Notes under the pieces: model-generated | Databases searched by the model: none | Seen by the model: the letters and a program-made list of their open reading frames with translations, nothing else | What the model was told of the DNA's origin: nothing | Translations under genes and position numbers: made by a program | Assembly: GCA_037126765.1 (NCBI GenBank) | Contig: JBBCBC010000016.1 | Coordinates: 17,534,728 to 17,598,727, forward strand | Direction of reading: 5' to 3' | DNA from: Stenogyne calaminthoides | Lineage: Eukaryota > Streptophyta > Magnoliopsida > Lamiales > Lamiaceae | Length of the DNA stretch: 64,000 nt | Shown here: positions 45,744-57,234 of the stretch, piece by piece | How positions within the stretch are numbered: position 1 is the first letter of the stretch | How the letters are laid out: every line of letters begins with the position of its first letter

Positions 45744-46076
45744 CACTAATACAGATTTGTCTTTGCACAGCTGTTAAAAATGACCTTAGACAGCGGTTAT
45801 AAAAACTGTCCAAGTAACAGCTGTCTAAGCTTAGACAGCTGTTAAAAAACCATTGTAAAAAAAAAGACTTAGACAGCGGTTTTGAACCGCTGTTCAAATT
45901 ACTCCCTTGGACGGCGGTTTTCAACCGCTGTTCAACTACTCCCTTAGACGGCGGTTATCAACCGTTGTTCAAACTACTCCCTTGGACAACAGTTTTCAAC
46001 CGTTGTCTAATATTTTCTTTTAATAATTTTTTTATTATATTGGATAGACAGCGGTTTATAACCGCTGTCCAATAAC
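45744..46076. repeat. CACTA left subterminal repeats
   Basis: About six units of the form 'gacagcggtt...aaccgctgtt' occur between 45789 and 46071, many arranged as short inverted pairs with only a few loop bases, so each could form a hairpin. Matching but sparser copies lie at 54010-54140. In En/Spm such repeats are the binding sites of the TNPA-type protein. Confidence 0.85.
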
Positions 46077-46529
46077 AATTTTTTTATAATTATTTTATAT
46101 TTTTTAAATCCTATTTATTCAAAACCAAAACCAAAAATCAAAACTTATACCACTATAATATATATACGTCCAATACCAAAACATCAAATAAATAAACATA
46201 CACATCATGAAATAAATAAACATACACATCATAAACATACGTCCAATACACCAAAAACATAAAATATCATCACAAATATATAAGTTAATTACATGCTACC
46301 AAAAGTTATACCACTTGTTAATTATACAAGAATCGATTGTAAAGGTACCCCATCTAATCTCTTTTCCATTTCTCCATTCTTTTGTTGGAGTAAGACTTGA
46401 GCGGACGTTCATAGACAAACTGCAAACAACGATCAATCAATATAGTTAGATATATAGTATGAATTTTTATTCAATCAACAATAATTTAAATAAATCGATA
46501 AATTGACTTACATTGTGAGGAATGGTCGT

Positions 46530-46985
46530 TCGAGAAGTTTAGATTATATCTTCAATGTAGCAACATACAAAATGTCCACAATGGTCACCATCTCGTTGCC
46601 TCGGAACCTGTTGACTAGCAATTATAATCACGTATTACAATTATGATTATTTTCTATTAATTTGATAATTTACTAAATTAAATTTACCTTAATGTTTGTC
46701 CAGCTCATTTTATTGAAATTAGATCTTGAGCCTTGATTTGGAAGGCGCCTCTGATACATCGTCATCGCACTATTATTATTATAATTAAAAAATAAAAATA
46801 GATTAAATATGCATAATTTTAAAAGTAAAACAAATCATTATATTAGAATATTAAAAAGGAACTTACGCTTCCATATATGACATGAGATCAGGGCAATTTG
46901 CAACCACCCCATTCACAGCTGGGTCCATAAAACACATACTTAATGTATTCATGTTTATGGCGACCAACACTCAATGTTCCCTGTA
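46530..46985 (-). pseudogene. Ulp1-like (C48) cysteine protease domain in CACTA gene 2
   Basis: Three exons-like blocks are readable on the minus strand. 46985-46868 reads 'H*VLVAINMNTLSMCFMDP', where the HW of the catalytic His motif has become His-stop (TGA for TGG). It ends at a GTAAGT donor. About 46770-46688 reads 'TMYQRRLPNQGSRSNFNKMSW' up to a GTAAAT donor. From 46611 downward, after an 'aacag' acceptor, 'VPRQRDGDHCGHFVCCYIEDII' holds the catalytic Cys (DHCG) with the expected aromatic/hydrophobic run. Order and spacing fit Ulp1 peptidases carried by plant CACTA and MULE elements. These resemble SUMO proteases; their role in transposition is not established. Confidence 0.65.
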
Positions 46986-49500
46986 TTATATTAAGAATAT
47001 TAAAATTAAGTGCAAATTTAGCATATGTGCAAATATTATATTATGAATACAAATTTAAACGAAATATTTATGGTACTCATCCCACATTTGTTGGCAAAAA
47101 AACGAGATGGTCTCTCCCAGTATGACTCAGCATATGTTCAACTATCCCCTCCATGGTCTGTGCCCTATAACCCAATAAGCAAGACACTTGGGGGAGACGA
47201 AAGAATACATATCACATGCTCGGGCATCTCTGGAGAGATATACCTCACCCAAATATCTTTAACTAACATACGCTAATTAATATTTAAAAAGAAAATTAAA
47301 CTATATAGAAAGTAAAATACTGAGAATTTGTAAACACATACCTGAGGTAAAAGGTTATGGTGGTTGCACTCAACCACTCGTCGTTTAAGACTTCAAGCAC
47401 ATGCTACGGAATGATATTTTCTTCAAAAGCATTCTAATGAAAGTGAGCAATCATGGGAACTGCGACGGTATCGAAAGCATTGAACGATACCATCATGCTC
47501 ACCGTAGTCTGTATAGTGAAGTCGTGATCTAAGTGTCCAGGCAAGGGATAACCAAGTATGCGCGCACCAATAGTAAAGTCCCTCGTTCTCTCCCTCTGAC
47601 TGTCTACGACACCCCTTGATTTATGTTTAGCCTTTTGTGGTGATTTCCGTTTAGCCTTTAGTGGTGTCGGCAGTTTCTACAATCAATTTGCAACATTATA
47701 TAGAACGACAAATAAGATAATGAACTTTAATAACATATATTTTACCTTCATAGTGAGAGACTAAGTTGGTCGGCCATTCGATGAAGTGCCCGACCGCTGT
47801 TTCGACTGTGACGGCATCATCTATTAGTTTTTGCACCGATGAATCCTCTTGTCCGATTACGGGTACATCGAGTGTAACCCTCACGATCTAGGAGTGAGGG
47901 GACGACCATGAATCATTCCACAGGAGTTATTGTGCAACGATCCTGTGGCCACCAACCGAGTAGGATCCTCCAAATAAAGGTAGCAAAAGGTTGGTGGTTG
48001 TTCGAATAAGATATTTAGTTAGAAAATTTTAATATACTAGTCTTTAATTAAAACAAATGCGAATCACATATAATACCTGCGAGACATCATTTTGAAGTGC
48101 ATCAATGAAGTCGTCCCTAGAATCAGCGGAAAACATAGGATCAGCGACACTATTTTCACAGCTTGCTCCACTCGATGACACCCCGTGACTCGATCTTCTC
48201 TCGGACCTCAAAAGTTCCACCTATTTCGCCAACATAGCAACCTGTTCCGAAAGTCTACCCACCATATTCATGGCCGCAAGACCAGGTGCCATCGCCAATG
48301 ATGTCTTTGTCACGCCATATCCAGTACTTCATAAGCGGTCGGGATGATCCTAACGACCTATAGCCCGTCCAAGCAGATCATCAGTACCGATAATACGGAG
48401 GTCTTTGGACGTCATGGTCTGAGATATGCACTCCTGAATCACAAAAGATTATTATTTAATTTGTTTAGAAATAATAGTTTTTAATTCAAAGATAAATGAA
48501 TGGATAGATTACCGCTTCTTCAATGATACGTTGTGTGCTGGGATCAGGAATATTTCCGTTTCAAGTCTTTTTGGTAGCCTGAAATAACTCGAAATGTGTA
48601 ACAATAGGGGCACACTCTCCAGCTTTCTTTTTTTCTTCTTTCTACAATAGTGATGAACATGTCCCTTTATTAGATAAATTAAAAGTGAATATATAAAAAA
48701 AAATTAAAAGTTAGGATTTTGATCTCACCAAATCTTCCCTTATGCGTGCATAACCTTTGGAAGATCCAAGACATCGAGCCTATATCACCTTAGCTTGTTC
48801 GCAATTTTTCTTACTTTGATCCTACAGTGTAATAAAAATACGATAAACATTAAAAAACATCGTGCATTAGGAATAGAGGAAATGACATTGATCAATTTTA
48901 CCTGAAAATCATCATCCATAGCTTTAAGCACAAACTCCTCCCAGTAAGGGGCCACCATATGGCTATTCTCATAAAGCGGAGGCGGCGTAGGCGAGTAATG
49001 ACCAGTAATAGGGTCTCGTGTGTTTTTTCTCAGCCAAGACTGAAAATTCTTGGCCATTACCCCAGCTTGCATAAGTATTTGCTTCTTATTTGAATGGTCA
49101 AGGCCAAGGAATGTAGTCTATACGCATATAACATAACAATTTAGTAAATTTAGTAATCATACAACAACTTTCATAAGCATATAATTAACATACCGAAAGT
49201 TCTTCCCATAACGCTTCCTTCAAATGAGCCAGTTTGTCGCTATGCAAGTCCTTGGTTGGCAGCACGATAGGGATAACTCTCCAGACTGCAGCCCCAAAGT
49301 AGAAAGACAACTTCTCACTCTCTTTTCCTATCGGCTGCCCATACTCATTGAATGATAACTGCAATAACATAGTATTTAATTAGGTTCAACGATCAATCAA
49401 TCTAATTATAATTCCAAAAGTTCAATTGTAATAAAATTATCTGATCTATTTTCCCCTTGCTACGAGCTCTCTTCAAAAGAAGCCATCGTGACTATACCCC
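46986..49500 (-). pseudogene. CACTA second gene, En/Spm (PTTA/TNPA)-like part
   Basis: Fragments separated by probable introns are readable: 'SFYFGAAVWRVIPIVLPTKDLHSDKLAHLKEALWEELSV' (49330-49190), 'NFQSWLRKNTRDPITGHY' (about 49050-48995), a region with 'LLGRAIG' and 'GYGVTKTSL' (48375-48300) followed by a coiled-coil-like stretch, and 'GHFIEWPTNLVSHYEG' (47796-47749). This order is that of the plant En/Spm-type second protein, whose family member TNPA binds subterminal repeats; here it runs on into the Ulp1-like domain. Several stops and a missing start make it a pseudogene. Exon borders are only approximate. Confidence 0.6.
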
Positions 49501-49868
49501 TCGTGCTCTTCTCCCCAAAGCTGCTAGTGGTGGGAGCATCAGTGTCACTGTATGATGTGGATCATATGCACCATCATCTCCATGATAATCTCCATTATTC
49601 TATCATCTCCATCATCTCCGGGATAGGGCAAATAAGACATGATCCTGTAAACCAGAAGAAACAACATTTAATAAACAAAAAGAAGCAACATTTAATAAAA
49701 CAGAAGAAACAACATTTAATAAACGAGAAGAAACAACATTAAATAAAGTGTACATTTCTTTTTAGCACTTGTTTTTCTTTTTCATTTTTTGGTTGACTTT
49801 TCTCGTTCATGACCATAAATGTTAACAAGATCCGGATTGCCATATTCATCATCATCTCTAATTATTCT
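49501..49868. other. CACTA inter-gene spacer with short tandem repeat
   Basis: The region between the two CACTA genes. Positions 49655-49745 hold four or so tandem units of 'gaagaaacaacatttaataaac' type (about 22 bp). No gene is seen. Confidence 0.6.
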
Positions 49869-52812
49869 CTAGTACGGGCGTGGATTTACAGGATCATCGA
49901 AAGAGGGTACAGAATGAGTGAAGTTCTGAAAAGGATCATCGATTGTGTCAACATCTTCATCGACATCGCTAATCTGGTAACTATTGTTAAATTTGTTTGA
50001 CAGAAACACAATGGACCATTTCTTGTTAACTGGGTTGGGGACATAGAAAATTTGTTGACCTTGACTGACCATTATGTAAAGGTCATCTCTGTATCCCACA
50101 TTCTTCAAATCAACGCATACGAACCCAGAAATTTCAACTTGGACCCCCCGTTAGGGATCCTCACCCAACTACACTCGAAGATTGGTTGGAGGTGAACAAC
50201 ATAGTCGAGGTCCCAAATGTTGACAATCTGTCCAAAGTAAGTAGTAATCGATTGATCCCCTGCAGTTGCAGTAATGGACACCCCACTATTCTGCATTGTA
50301 CTTGTGGCATCATGATCTCTGGTATAAAATGTTTATCCATTATTAAGATAACACTTGTATGAAAACACATGTCTATCAGGCATTCTGGATAACCACTTAA
50401 CTTTTTCTTTCACTGATTCTTTATCCTGTGACAACATATTTACTACATAACCATTGAACCAGTCAACAAATGTGCGATTGTGCTCAACTTCAATCCATGA
50501 TCTATCTCTGGTGGAAAATGCCTCATCAAGTGCTTGCATGTGCAGGTTAATAAAAGGAACCACGTCGACCGTGTTGTGAAGTATGCACAAGTGCATCCGT
50601 GTTAGTTCCTCCATACTAACACTTACAGGTTGACCACCGGTAATGCCTTAACCATCCATCCTACTGGTGTACCGGGTAATTGGAAGTCCAATTGCATCGG
50701 CATTCGGAATAAATTCAAACCAGTACTTGACTGCTTCTTCTACTAAATAGCATTCTGCAATGCATCCCTCCGGCCTGGACATATTCATCACATATCCTTT
50801 GAGCACTTTCATATATTTCTCTACACCATACATCCATCGCATACTAGGAGGACCACACATCCTTGTCTCGTGTACCAAATGAACGGTTAGGTGAACCATT
50901 ATATCAAAAAATGATGGAGGGAAATACATCTCAAGCTCACAGAGCGTCCCCACATAACTTTAGGCAAGATATAATTTATTGCAATGGGCAAGAAAGTCTC
51001 CACGATGACATGATAGTCATGCGATTTCAGATTCATCAGTCTCACGCCATCATCTGATACAAGTCTCTATATGTTGGACGAATAACCCTCTGGTACTTTC
51101 ACATCATTTGGTGTCTGAAGTAACTCTTTTCTCTCATTGTTGGACAAGGTGTGTGCAGCAGGAGGTAAGAACGGTTTACCCCTTTCTCTAGGCACATGTT
51201 TTAGTTCTACTCTTATTCCCATATCAATCATATCCATTCTTGCATTATAACCATCCTTGGACTTCTTATCAGCTAGCAGAGTATTGAGCAAGCTAGCACA
51301 AACGTTCTTCTCAACGTGCATTAGATCAATGAAGTGTCTCACATACAACACTTTCAAATAGGGCAATTGAAAGAAAATTGATTCATTCTTCAAACCGCTA
51401 GTAGGGACACTCTTTGCGAAGCTCTTTCCGTACTGTGTGTTGATATTCTTCATCTCATTCAATACATCTGAACCTGAAAATAAACGTGGTGCTTCATCTG
51501 TCTCGATTGTGCCATTGGATGCATCAACCATTCTTCTGTACTTATGCGTTGGGTCCAACTACCTCCTATGTCCCATATAAACGGTCTTCCTACAATGACT
51601 CAAGCGAATGTGATGTGTCTTGTCGGTACAACTAGGACATGCATTAACCCCTTTCACACTATATCCAAATAGATTCCCGTAAGTGGGAAAGTCATTGATA
51701 GTTCCAAACAACATGGCCTTCAACTTGAAATTCTCCTTTCTACAAGCATCATACACATTGACACCCTCATCCCACAGGAGCTTCAAGTCCTCTATCAAAG
51801 GAGCTAGATATACATCTATGTCGTTACCAGGTTGTTTGAGTCCTGATATTAACATAGACAACATCATGTAAGTGCGCTTCATGCACAACTCGGGTGAAAG
51901 TTTATAAACTAACAGAATCACTGGCCATGTACTGTGGTTGTACTTTGGATACCGAACGGATTCATTCTGTTAGTTGAGAGTGCAAGAAACAAGTGTCGTG
52001 GCTCGTTGTCAAATTCTTGATGCCTGACATCGAATGTCTTAGCATTCCATCTTTGATCCTATCGTCATGATGCTAAGTTAAATTTCTAGCATCCACAGCG
52101 CTACTATACATTCTCCTAAATCTTGGTATTATTGGAAAGTACCACATCACCTTCGCGGGAGATTTATTTTTCTTATATCGCTTCTCCCCACACTTGGGAC
52201 ATTCATCGAGGTCTGCATACTCCTTCTGAAATAAGATACAATCACCTGGACAAGCATGAATTTTTTGATGTGTTAACCCGATGGACTTGAGCATTTGTTT
52301 CGCATCATATGCTCTCATAGGCAGTACATTTCTATTAGGCAATAGACCACTAACTGCTTCCAGCATATTTGTGAAGCACGCATCAGACAACTGGTGAGCT
52401 GCTTTTAGGTTGAACAATATCAACACAGCTGACAGTTTTGTTGCCTTCTTACACCCAGGCCAAAGGGGTAATCTAGTAGAATCCCTTAACTTCTCTGATA
52501 TATAAGGGTGATCTCGAGATCATCGTCATCCCCACTCGATGTATCAACAGTCGATACATCTCCAAAACTATCCGCATCCACTGTATCTTCAAACCTAAAG
52601 TTAGTTCCTAGGTTGCTTGAGCTACATCCATCTCTTCTCTCACCATGAGATGTCCAAACGGTATATGTTTTATCAATACCGTGAATCATCAAGTGATCTA
52701 ATAAACTTTCTTGACCACTAACGGTTTTTCCATTCATACATTTCCAACACGGATATGAAATGTACCGATGGTCAGTGCAGTGTCTAATTGCATAATTACA
52801 AAATTCTTCCAC
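49869..52812 (-). pseudogene. CACTA TNP2-like transposase
   Basis: Blocks in order on the minus strand: transposase-associated N-terminal domain 'YISYPCWKCMNGKTVSG' (52812-52486); TNP2 N-part with 'CPGDCILFQKEYADLDECPKCGEKRYK' (52426-52073); TNP2 core 'LKAMLFGTINDFPTYGNLFGYSVKGVNACPSC' (51921-51559); 'LKVLYVRHFIDLMHVEKNVCASLLNTL' (51558-51067), matching the conserved HxMHVEKNV block; 'DUF4218'-type 'FFDIMVHLTVHLVHE' and 'RWMYGVEKYMKVLKGYV' (50953-50648); and a DUF4216-type tail (50614-49869). Stops and frame changes separate the blocks. This is the catalytic (TNPD-like) protein of CACTA elements, here dead. Confidence 0.85.
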
Positions 52813-53465
52813 CTCATTCCTATACTCCTCTGATAATCGATCTGCTCGAACCCACTTTCAATCCATATAGAACTAGAGATGCCTATAGGAAAGACAAGAT
52901 GAAGTGTTTCTCAAGACAATGTATCATAATGTATTAAACCTAAAAGTGTTCCAATCCTAATGTATAAAATAATTATTTTTTATTGAAGGATATTTCGTAA
53001 CAATACAAATGCATACATAACCATACTCAATCTACATTCATTTTAATTTTCTAATTTTGAAATCCTTCCAATTTTTTACTCATTCACAAAATGAGTCTTA
53101 CAAAAACTTAAATATAGAATGTGGGAGTACCTACGGTGTGTATATTGCATGTACCTAAGGATTTGTTGCTTCTCAAGACAATGTATCCTAATGTACCATC
53201 AATCATCTAAAGCAACACGCTATCCATTCACCAAATCATTAAATTAATAACCCAAATATATCCTAATGTATTAATCCTAATTTATGCTTAAATCCTCACA
53301 CAAGCATATTATCAAACACCTTGAGTGCATAAATTGTTCATCTCTAAATTAGCATAAAAAATCAAGCCAAGCCACACAATATATATTCATCTCTAACAAA
53401 TTGTTCATCTCTAACACTAACAACAATTAATCCAAGCCACTAACAACAATTAAATCAAGCCACAC
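52813..53465. other. CACTA 5' non-coding region
   Basis: AT-rich, with repeated phrases such as 'tcatctctaacactaacaacaattaa' (53393-53450, again at about 53528). No coding frame is seen. By position it contains the TNP2 leader. Confidence 0.5.
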
Positions 53466-53680
53466 ACAATATATATATATATATATATATATAAAAATTA
53501 ACAATATATAAACCAAACATCAATTGTTCATCTCTAACACTAACAACAATTAATCCTAACAAATTAGCTAATTAATCAAGCCAAACACATTTATATAAAC
53601 AATTAATCCTAACATATATATATATATACTAACATATATATATGTATACACATGCAATATATATATATATATACTAATAT

Positions 53681-53715
<35 letters not shown>
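53466..53715. repeat. AT dinucleotide / TATACA microsatellite
   Basis: Runs of (TA)n at 53468-53493, 53618-53630, 53659-53671 and 53691-53714 are interspersed with 'catacatatata' and TGTATACA strings. The small frames reading 'YIYIYI' are microsatellite translations. Confidence 0.9.
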
Positions 53716-53720
<5 letters not shown>

Positions 53721-54220
53721 AAAAATTATCTGTGGAGGCGGAGGAAGGCGGCGACGGCGGTAGGGGAGGACGCGCAGTGGCAAGGCGGCAGGCGGCGTGC
53801 GATGGCGGGTTGGAGGAGGAGGGCGATGGAGCGCGCTAGAGAGAAGAGGAGGGCGACGGCTGCTAGTTCGATTTGGGGGAGAGAGAGGAGATTAATGGTT
53901 TGATTTGGGGGAGAGGGAGGAGGAGGGCGGCACTGCGATTTGGGGGGATAATAAGCTTCTGGTTTGATTTGGGGGTGTAAATAGGCCGAACTATTGGATG
54001 AGTGGTTGAAACCGCCGTCGAAGGTGAACTTAGACAGAATGTTCGAAACCGCATCTAAAAAAATTTTGCACAAATTTTTAAACCGCTTTATAAGTTTTGT
54101 ACCTGGACAGCGATTTTGAACCGCTGTATATTTTTTAATTAAAGCAGCTTTTCAAGCTATATTTTGGAGAGCTGTTTGAAAAAAGGGCTATCCAAGTGCA
54201 GCTGTGCAAGCCTAAATGTG
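53716..54220. other. CACTA right end: GC-rich leader and subterminal repeats
   Basis: Positions 53725-53870 are unusually GC-rich (GGCGGCG-type repeats) for this AT-rich element, as in CACTA 5' leaders that contain a GC-rich first exon. From 53995 the subterminal 'gaaaccgc', 'aaccgctt', 'cagcgattttgaaccgctg' motifs start and end at the degenerate terminus. Open frames through the GC-rich block are not supported as genes. Confidence 0.6.
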
Positions 54221-54389
54221 AAGAGAATTGATTAATTTACATTGATCATATTTTTGTATGAGAGTTTGGGGTATTCCATAATAACTTTGAATTAAACATA
54301 TAATGCTAATTGCATTTGTTAATTTTTTATATATAAAGAATGAAATTATTTCAACAATTAACATGTTATTTCAATTATTAACATGTTAT

Positions 54390-55113
54390 TAGAAATGAGA
54401 GTGCGAGAGAGCGGGACAAGGAGAGGGGTAGATAGGTTCCGACCACCTTTGGTCTTTTCCGAGAGACATTTGGTGAGACCAAAATTTAATCAGAGCGGCT
54501 CCATTTATCATAGTCAGTGCCAGAGTATTGGGACGAGCAATGAAAAGGTGGGATGATTAAACGGAACAAGTAAAGAAGTGACTTTCTTCTTTACGAACTT
54601 TCCTGAGGAATGCAAGAAAGAAGACTTGGCTAGGAGATTTAATGAGGTCATGTCTTCAAAAAATCGTCATAGAAAATTAATTGTCATGTCTCCAAAAAAT
54701 CGTGGGATTCTCATGTGGATGCAAGTGAGCCCGCTAATCAAGTGGTTGGGAAGTACCCATGTATTGGAGCCTGGGCCAAATCAAACTAATTTCCCTGATT
54801 GGCCTATGAAAAATGAGGCCTTGTCATTACACAACAATGGCCTACGGATAAGGTGTCCTTGACATCTCACAATGTTTGTCCTATGGATAATGAAGCCTCG
54901 AAGGCTTACAAATCTGAAGGTGTGGCCCATTACCCAGTTAATAGAGATTTCGATCTAAACTCGTCGTGTGGAGGGGAAGGCCCAATTCAATACCTAAATA
55001 CGGTAACCGAGGTTATGCGAGAAGCAAAAAAGGCATGGCAATTACGGAAACAAATAGGACTAAAAGCAAGGGGACCAGATGAAGAAATTTTTCAAAAAAT
55101 TGCAATCGTGTAA
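54390..55113 (+). pseudogene. L1-type LINE ORF1 remnant
   Basis: The frame at 54578-54862 begins 'TFFFTNFPEECKKEDLARRFNEV', matching the start of the RRM-like domain of plant LINE ORF1 proteins ('FFFTNFP' is a hallmark). A second piece (54853-55113) includes 'REAKKAWQLRKQIGLKARGPDEE', like the ORF1 C-terminal 'LGL..RG.DEE' block. The middle is shortened and frameshifted, and no endonuclease or RT follows. The upstream 54390-54577 resembles a LINE 5' leader. No target duplication or poly(A) tail was found. Confidence 0.5.
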
Positions 55114-55904
55114 AGAAAAGACAGAGGGATAATAAAAATAAAATGTGCTTTAACGAAAGTGCTCACATAAAGTGTTGGGAGATTGGGGGGTGTTGTAACC
55201 AAATAACAACCAATCAAAGACCACCTGACATGTGTCCACCAGACAAACAGGTGGACGAACACAGTTGGATGAGCACAGGTGGACGAACACAGGTGGACGA
55301 GTACGAAACTCGCTGGCTCGGACGACCAGAGGATGCCCGGGGCCGCCACACCACAATAAATATACTCGCAAGGCAATTTGATGGATGCTCACTCGACAAT
55401 TCGACGGTTACTCACCAAGCCGGGCGAACACAAGAAGTGGCCTAGCAGAATGCCCGACGAACATAGAAGGGAAGACATGTGGACATGCTCTCTAGATGAA
55501 CAGAGAAGGGAAGACCTGCAGATGTGTTTTTCAGACGAACAGAGAAGGAAAGACAACGCCAGACGAACAGAGATCCAAGAGAGTGGAGAGCAGAAGAGTG
55601 TGGGCGAGAACAGAATCAAAGCCATGATGGTTGGCCTACGGCCGCGCCCACTAGACGACCACAACAGCCTTGCTAGAACAGACCACCACCAGGAAAGCAC
55701 AAGAATCGGGTCACCACCCGGAAGAGGCGACCAGGAAGTTGGTCGCCGGTAGAGGACCAATAGGAGATGGGGGGTATAAGCCCTCAGGTTCTTTCAAGCC
55801 TTCTGACGGGGGGGACCAAAGTGCACGCTCTCCAGAGTCTGCTCGGTGTGTCATTGGGGACGATATACAACCGAATCAAAGACTAAAACATGTTGGAGAG
55901 ACCT

Positions 55905-56249
55905 TAAAAAATCATAAGGGACAAGAGTCGTCTCAATACCTCCAAGATTGGCTCGTATCACGAGTGTATTGGGCACAATATCAACGAATGTCACGACCTT
56001 GTTCGACAACTTTGGAAGCTATACGAGCAGAACCGCCTTACCCGGTATCTCAAGAAGCCGGCAAGCAGAGATGCCTGGGACAAAAAGTCAGGCAACCAGA
56101 AGAAAAAGCGTAAGGCAGAGGAGGTATCAGACAGCGATCAAGAGGGGGTATCAGACATCGATCTAGAGGAATTCCGCCGACAGTTGGGATTGCCAAATAA
56201 AGGAGCCCCGACTACGAATAAAACCAGGAGGGGCGAGAAATCAGGATAA
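55905..56249 (+). pseudogene. Gypsy gag C-terminal fragment
   Basis: In the frame ending with TAA at 56247-56249, 'YHECIGHNINECHDLVRQLWKLYEQNRLTRYL' follows 'DKSR'. This is the pattern of gypsy gag ends ('YCRFH..HGH.TEEC..L...IE.LI..G.L..') with the first Cys displaced. It is followed by a Lys-rich and then an acidic tail. The upstream gag is not readable as one frame. Confidence 0.6.
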
Positions 56250-56929
56250 AATACCCGGAGTAAGGACCAAGGGGAGGACGCAACCAGATGCCAATTCTAT
56301 CCAGCATTGATAAGAAGATGGACATACGGTGAACATGGTGGAACAAGTGTGAGAAGTAGAGGAATCAAGCCAGTTAGGGGCCGGGGTGAACACAAAATCC
56401 ATAGCAACAAGGCGAGCCCCCGACCCCATGAATGAAGGTTCACATGATGGGCATCTAGACCGGCACCTTGATCGTGAAGTTCCAGACTTAAAACCTTGCA
56501 TAGGTTTTTACTCAATGGAGATTGAAGACGAGCACCGGGGGTCAATCATAGCTCCTCGGTGGAAACAAAAGAAGAGATGAACAAAACCTACTGAGGAATT
56601 TTATCTCCAAGTAATGACGAGCAATGCCGAAAATTTTGGGACGAGCCCGAGCTCGTGTTCGCTCATCAGTAAACCCGTTACCACAAGGGCATAAAGGATC
56701 AAATATCGCTAAGGCCGGATGGTTGCCAAAGTTTTAGAGCAAAGGCAAGTTATCTTGTAAAATTATGTATAGTTTAGTCTGTCGAGTATGTAACAATTGT
56801 AAAGAAATGTAATAGATTAGAATGTCATGCGTGATGTTAGTTTGTTTAATCTAGCCTATTGTAAACTAATGTAATAGTTAGAACATCTTGCGTGATGTTT
56901 TTTACTTATGGTAGTGTAAGTTTAAGAGT

Positions 56930-57185
56930 GGTCACACCGAAGTAAGACGATCGAAAATGTGGTCGAACAAGACGAGTTTGTGTTTTGCTTGATAAAAGAT
57001 AAGACGTTCACTTAGTCCGCAAAAAGATAAGATGGACAAGTAGTGCAACATGGTCGCACCGAAATAAGACGATCAAAAACGAATAGTGATCGCAATAAAG
57101 TAAGACGATCATGACGAGCAAAGGTTGCAACTAAATAAGACAACCTACAGGGTCGCGACACAATAAGACGATCACAAAAAGTGCA
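56930..57185. repeat. Irregular 'aataagacgatca' repeat cluster
   Basis: Six irregular copies of 'gcacc-aataagacgatca' spaced 30-60 bp, often preceded by 'ggtcg'. They lie at the end of the gypsy remnant, next to copia D. Confidence 0.65.
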
Positions 57186-57234
57186 AGCAAAACATGAACA
57201 CTTGAAAAACAAAGTTCGACCAGGTTACGAAGAA

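Larger units (their letters stand above)
45744..54220 (-). mobile_element. CACTA (En/Spm) DNA transposon, degenerate
   Basis: The left end is CACTAATACAGATTTG followed by 'ctttgcacagctg'. The right end, read inward on the minus strand, is CACATTTAGG then 'cttgcacagctg'. Subterminal 'acagcggtt...aaccgctgt' repeats lie inside both ends. Minus-strand genes are TNP2-like (52812-49869) and an En/Spm-type second gene with a Ulp1-like protease (about 49500-46530). The right terminus lacks the TA of CACTA and the 3-bp flanks (CTG against AAG) do not match, so that end has decayed. Transposase frames carry stops and shifts, so the copy is inactive. Confidence 0.85.
55173..57234 (+). mobile_element. 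Ty3/gypsy remnant (LTR-like start and gag)
   Basis: The block starts TGTTGGGAGATTGGGGGG, like an LTR 5' end, and has a GC-richer composition than its surroundings with 'gacgaacacaggtgg' repeats (55252-55300). A gag zinc-knuckle region is at 55905-56249. No protease, RT or integrase is seen, and no second LTR could be placed, so the boundaries are approximate. The right side is cut by the LTR of copia D at 57235. Confidence 0.55.

Noticed and set aside
46100..46330. A small gene in the AT-rich part next to the CACTA left end
   Set aside because: Only short frames and repeated 'aataaacatacacatca' phrases; likely a non-coding tail of CACTA gene 2.
53568..53783. 'YIYIYIYMYVYI' membrane-like peptide
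   Set aside because: Translation of the AT microsatellite.
53726..54073. Possible GC-rich host gene exon within the CACTA right end
   Set aside because: It lies between the subterminal repeats and the TNP2 gene of the CACTA, where a GC-rich element leader is expected; no known domain.
55143..55760. Overlapping 100-124-residue frames on both strands in the gypsy remnant
   Set aside because: GC-richer sequence with few stops in all frames; no domain, and opposite-strand frames are equally long.
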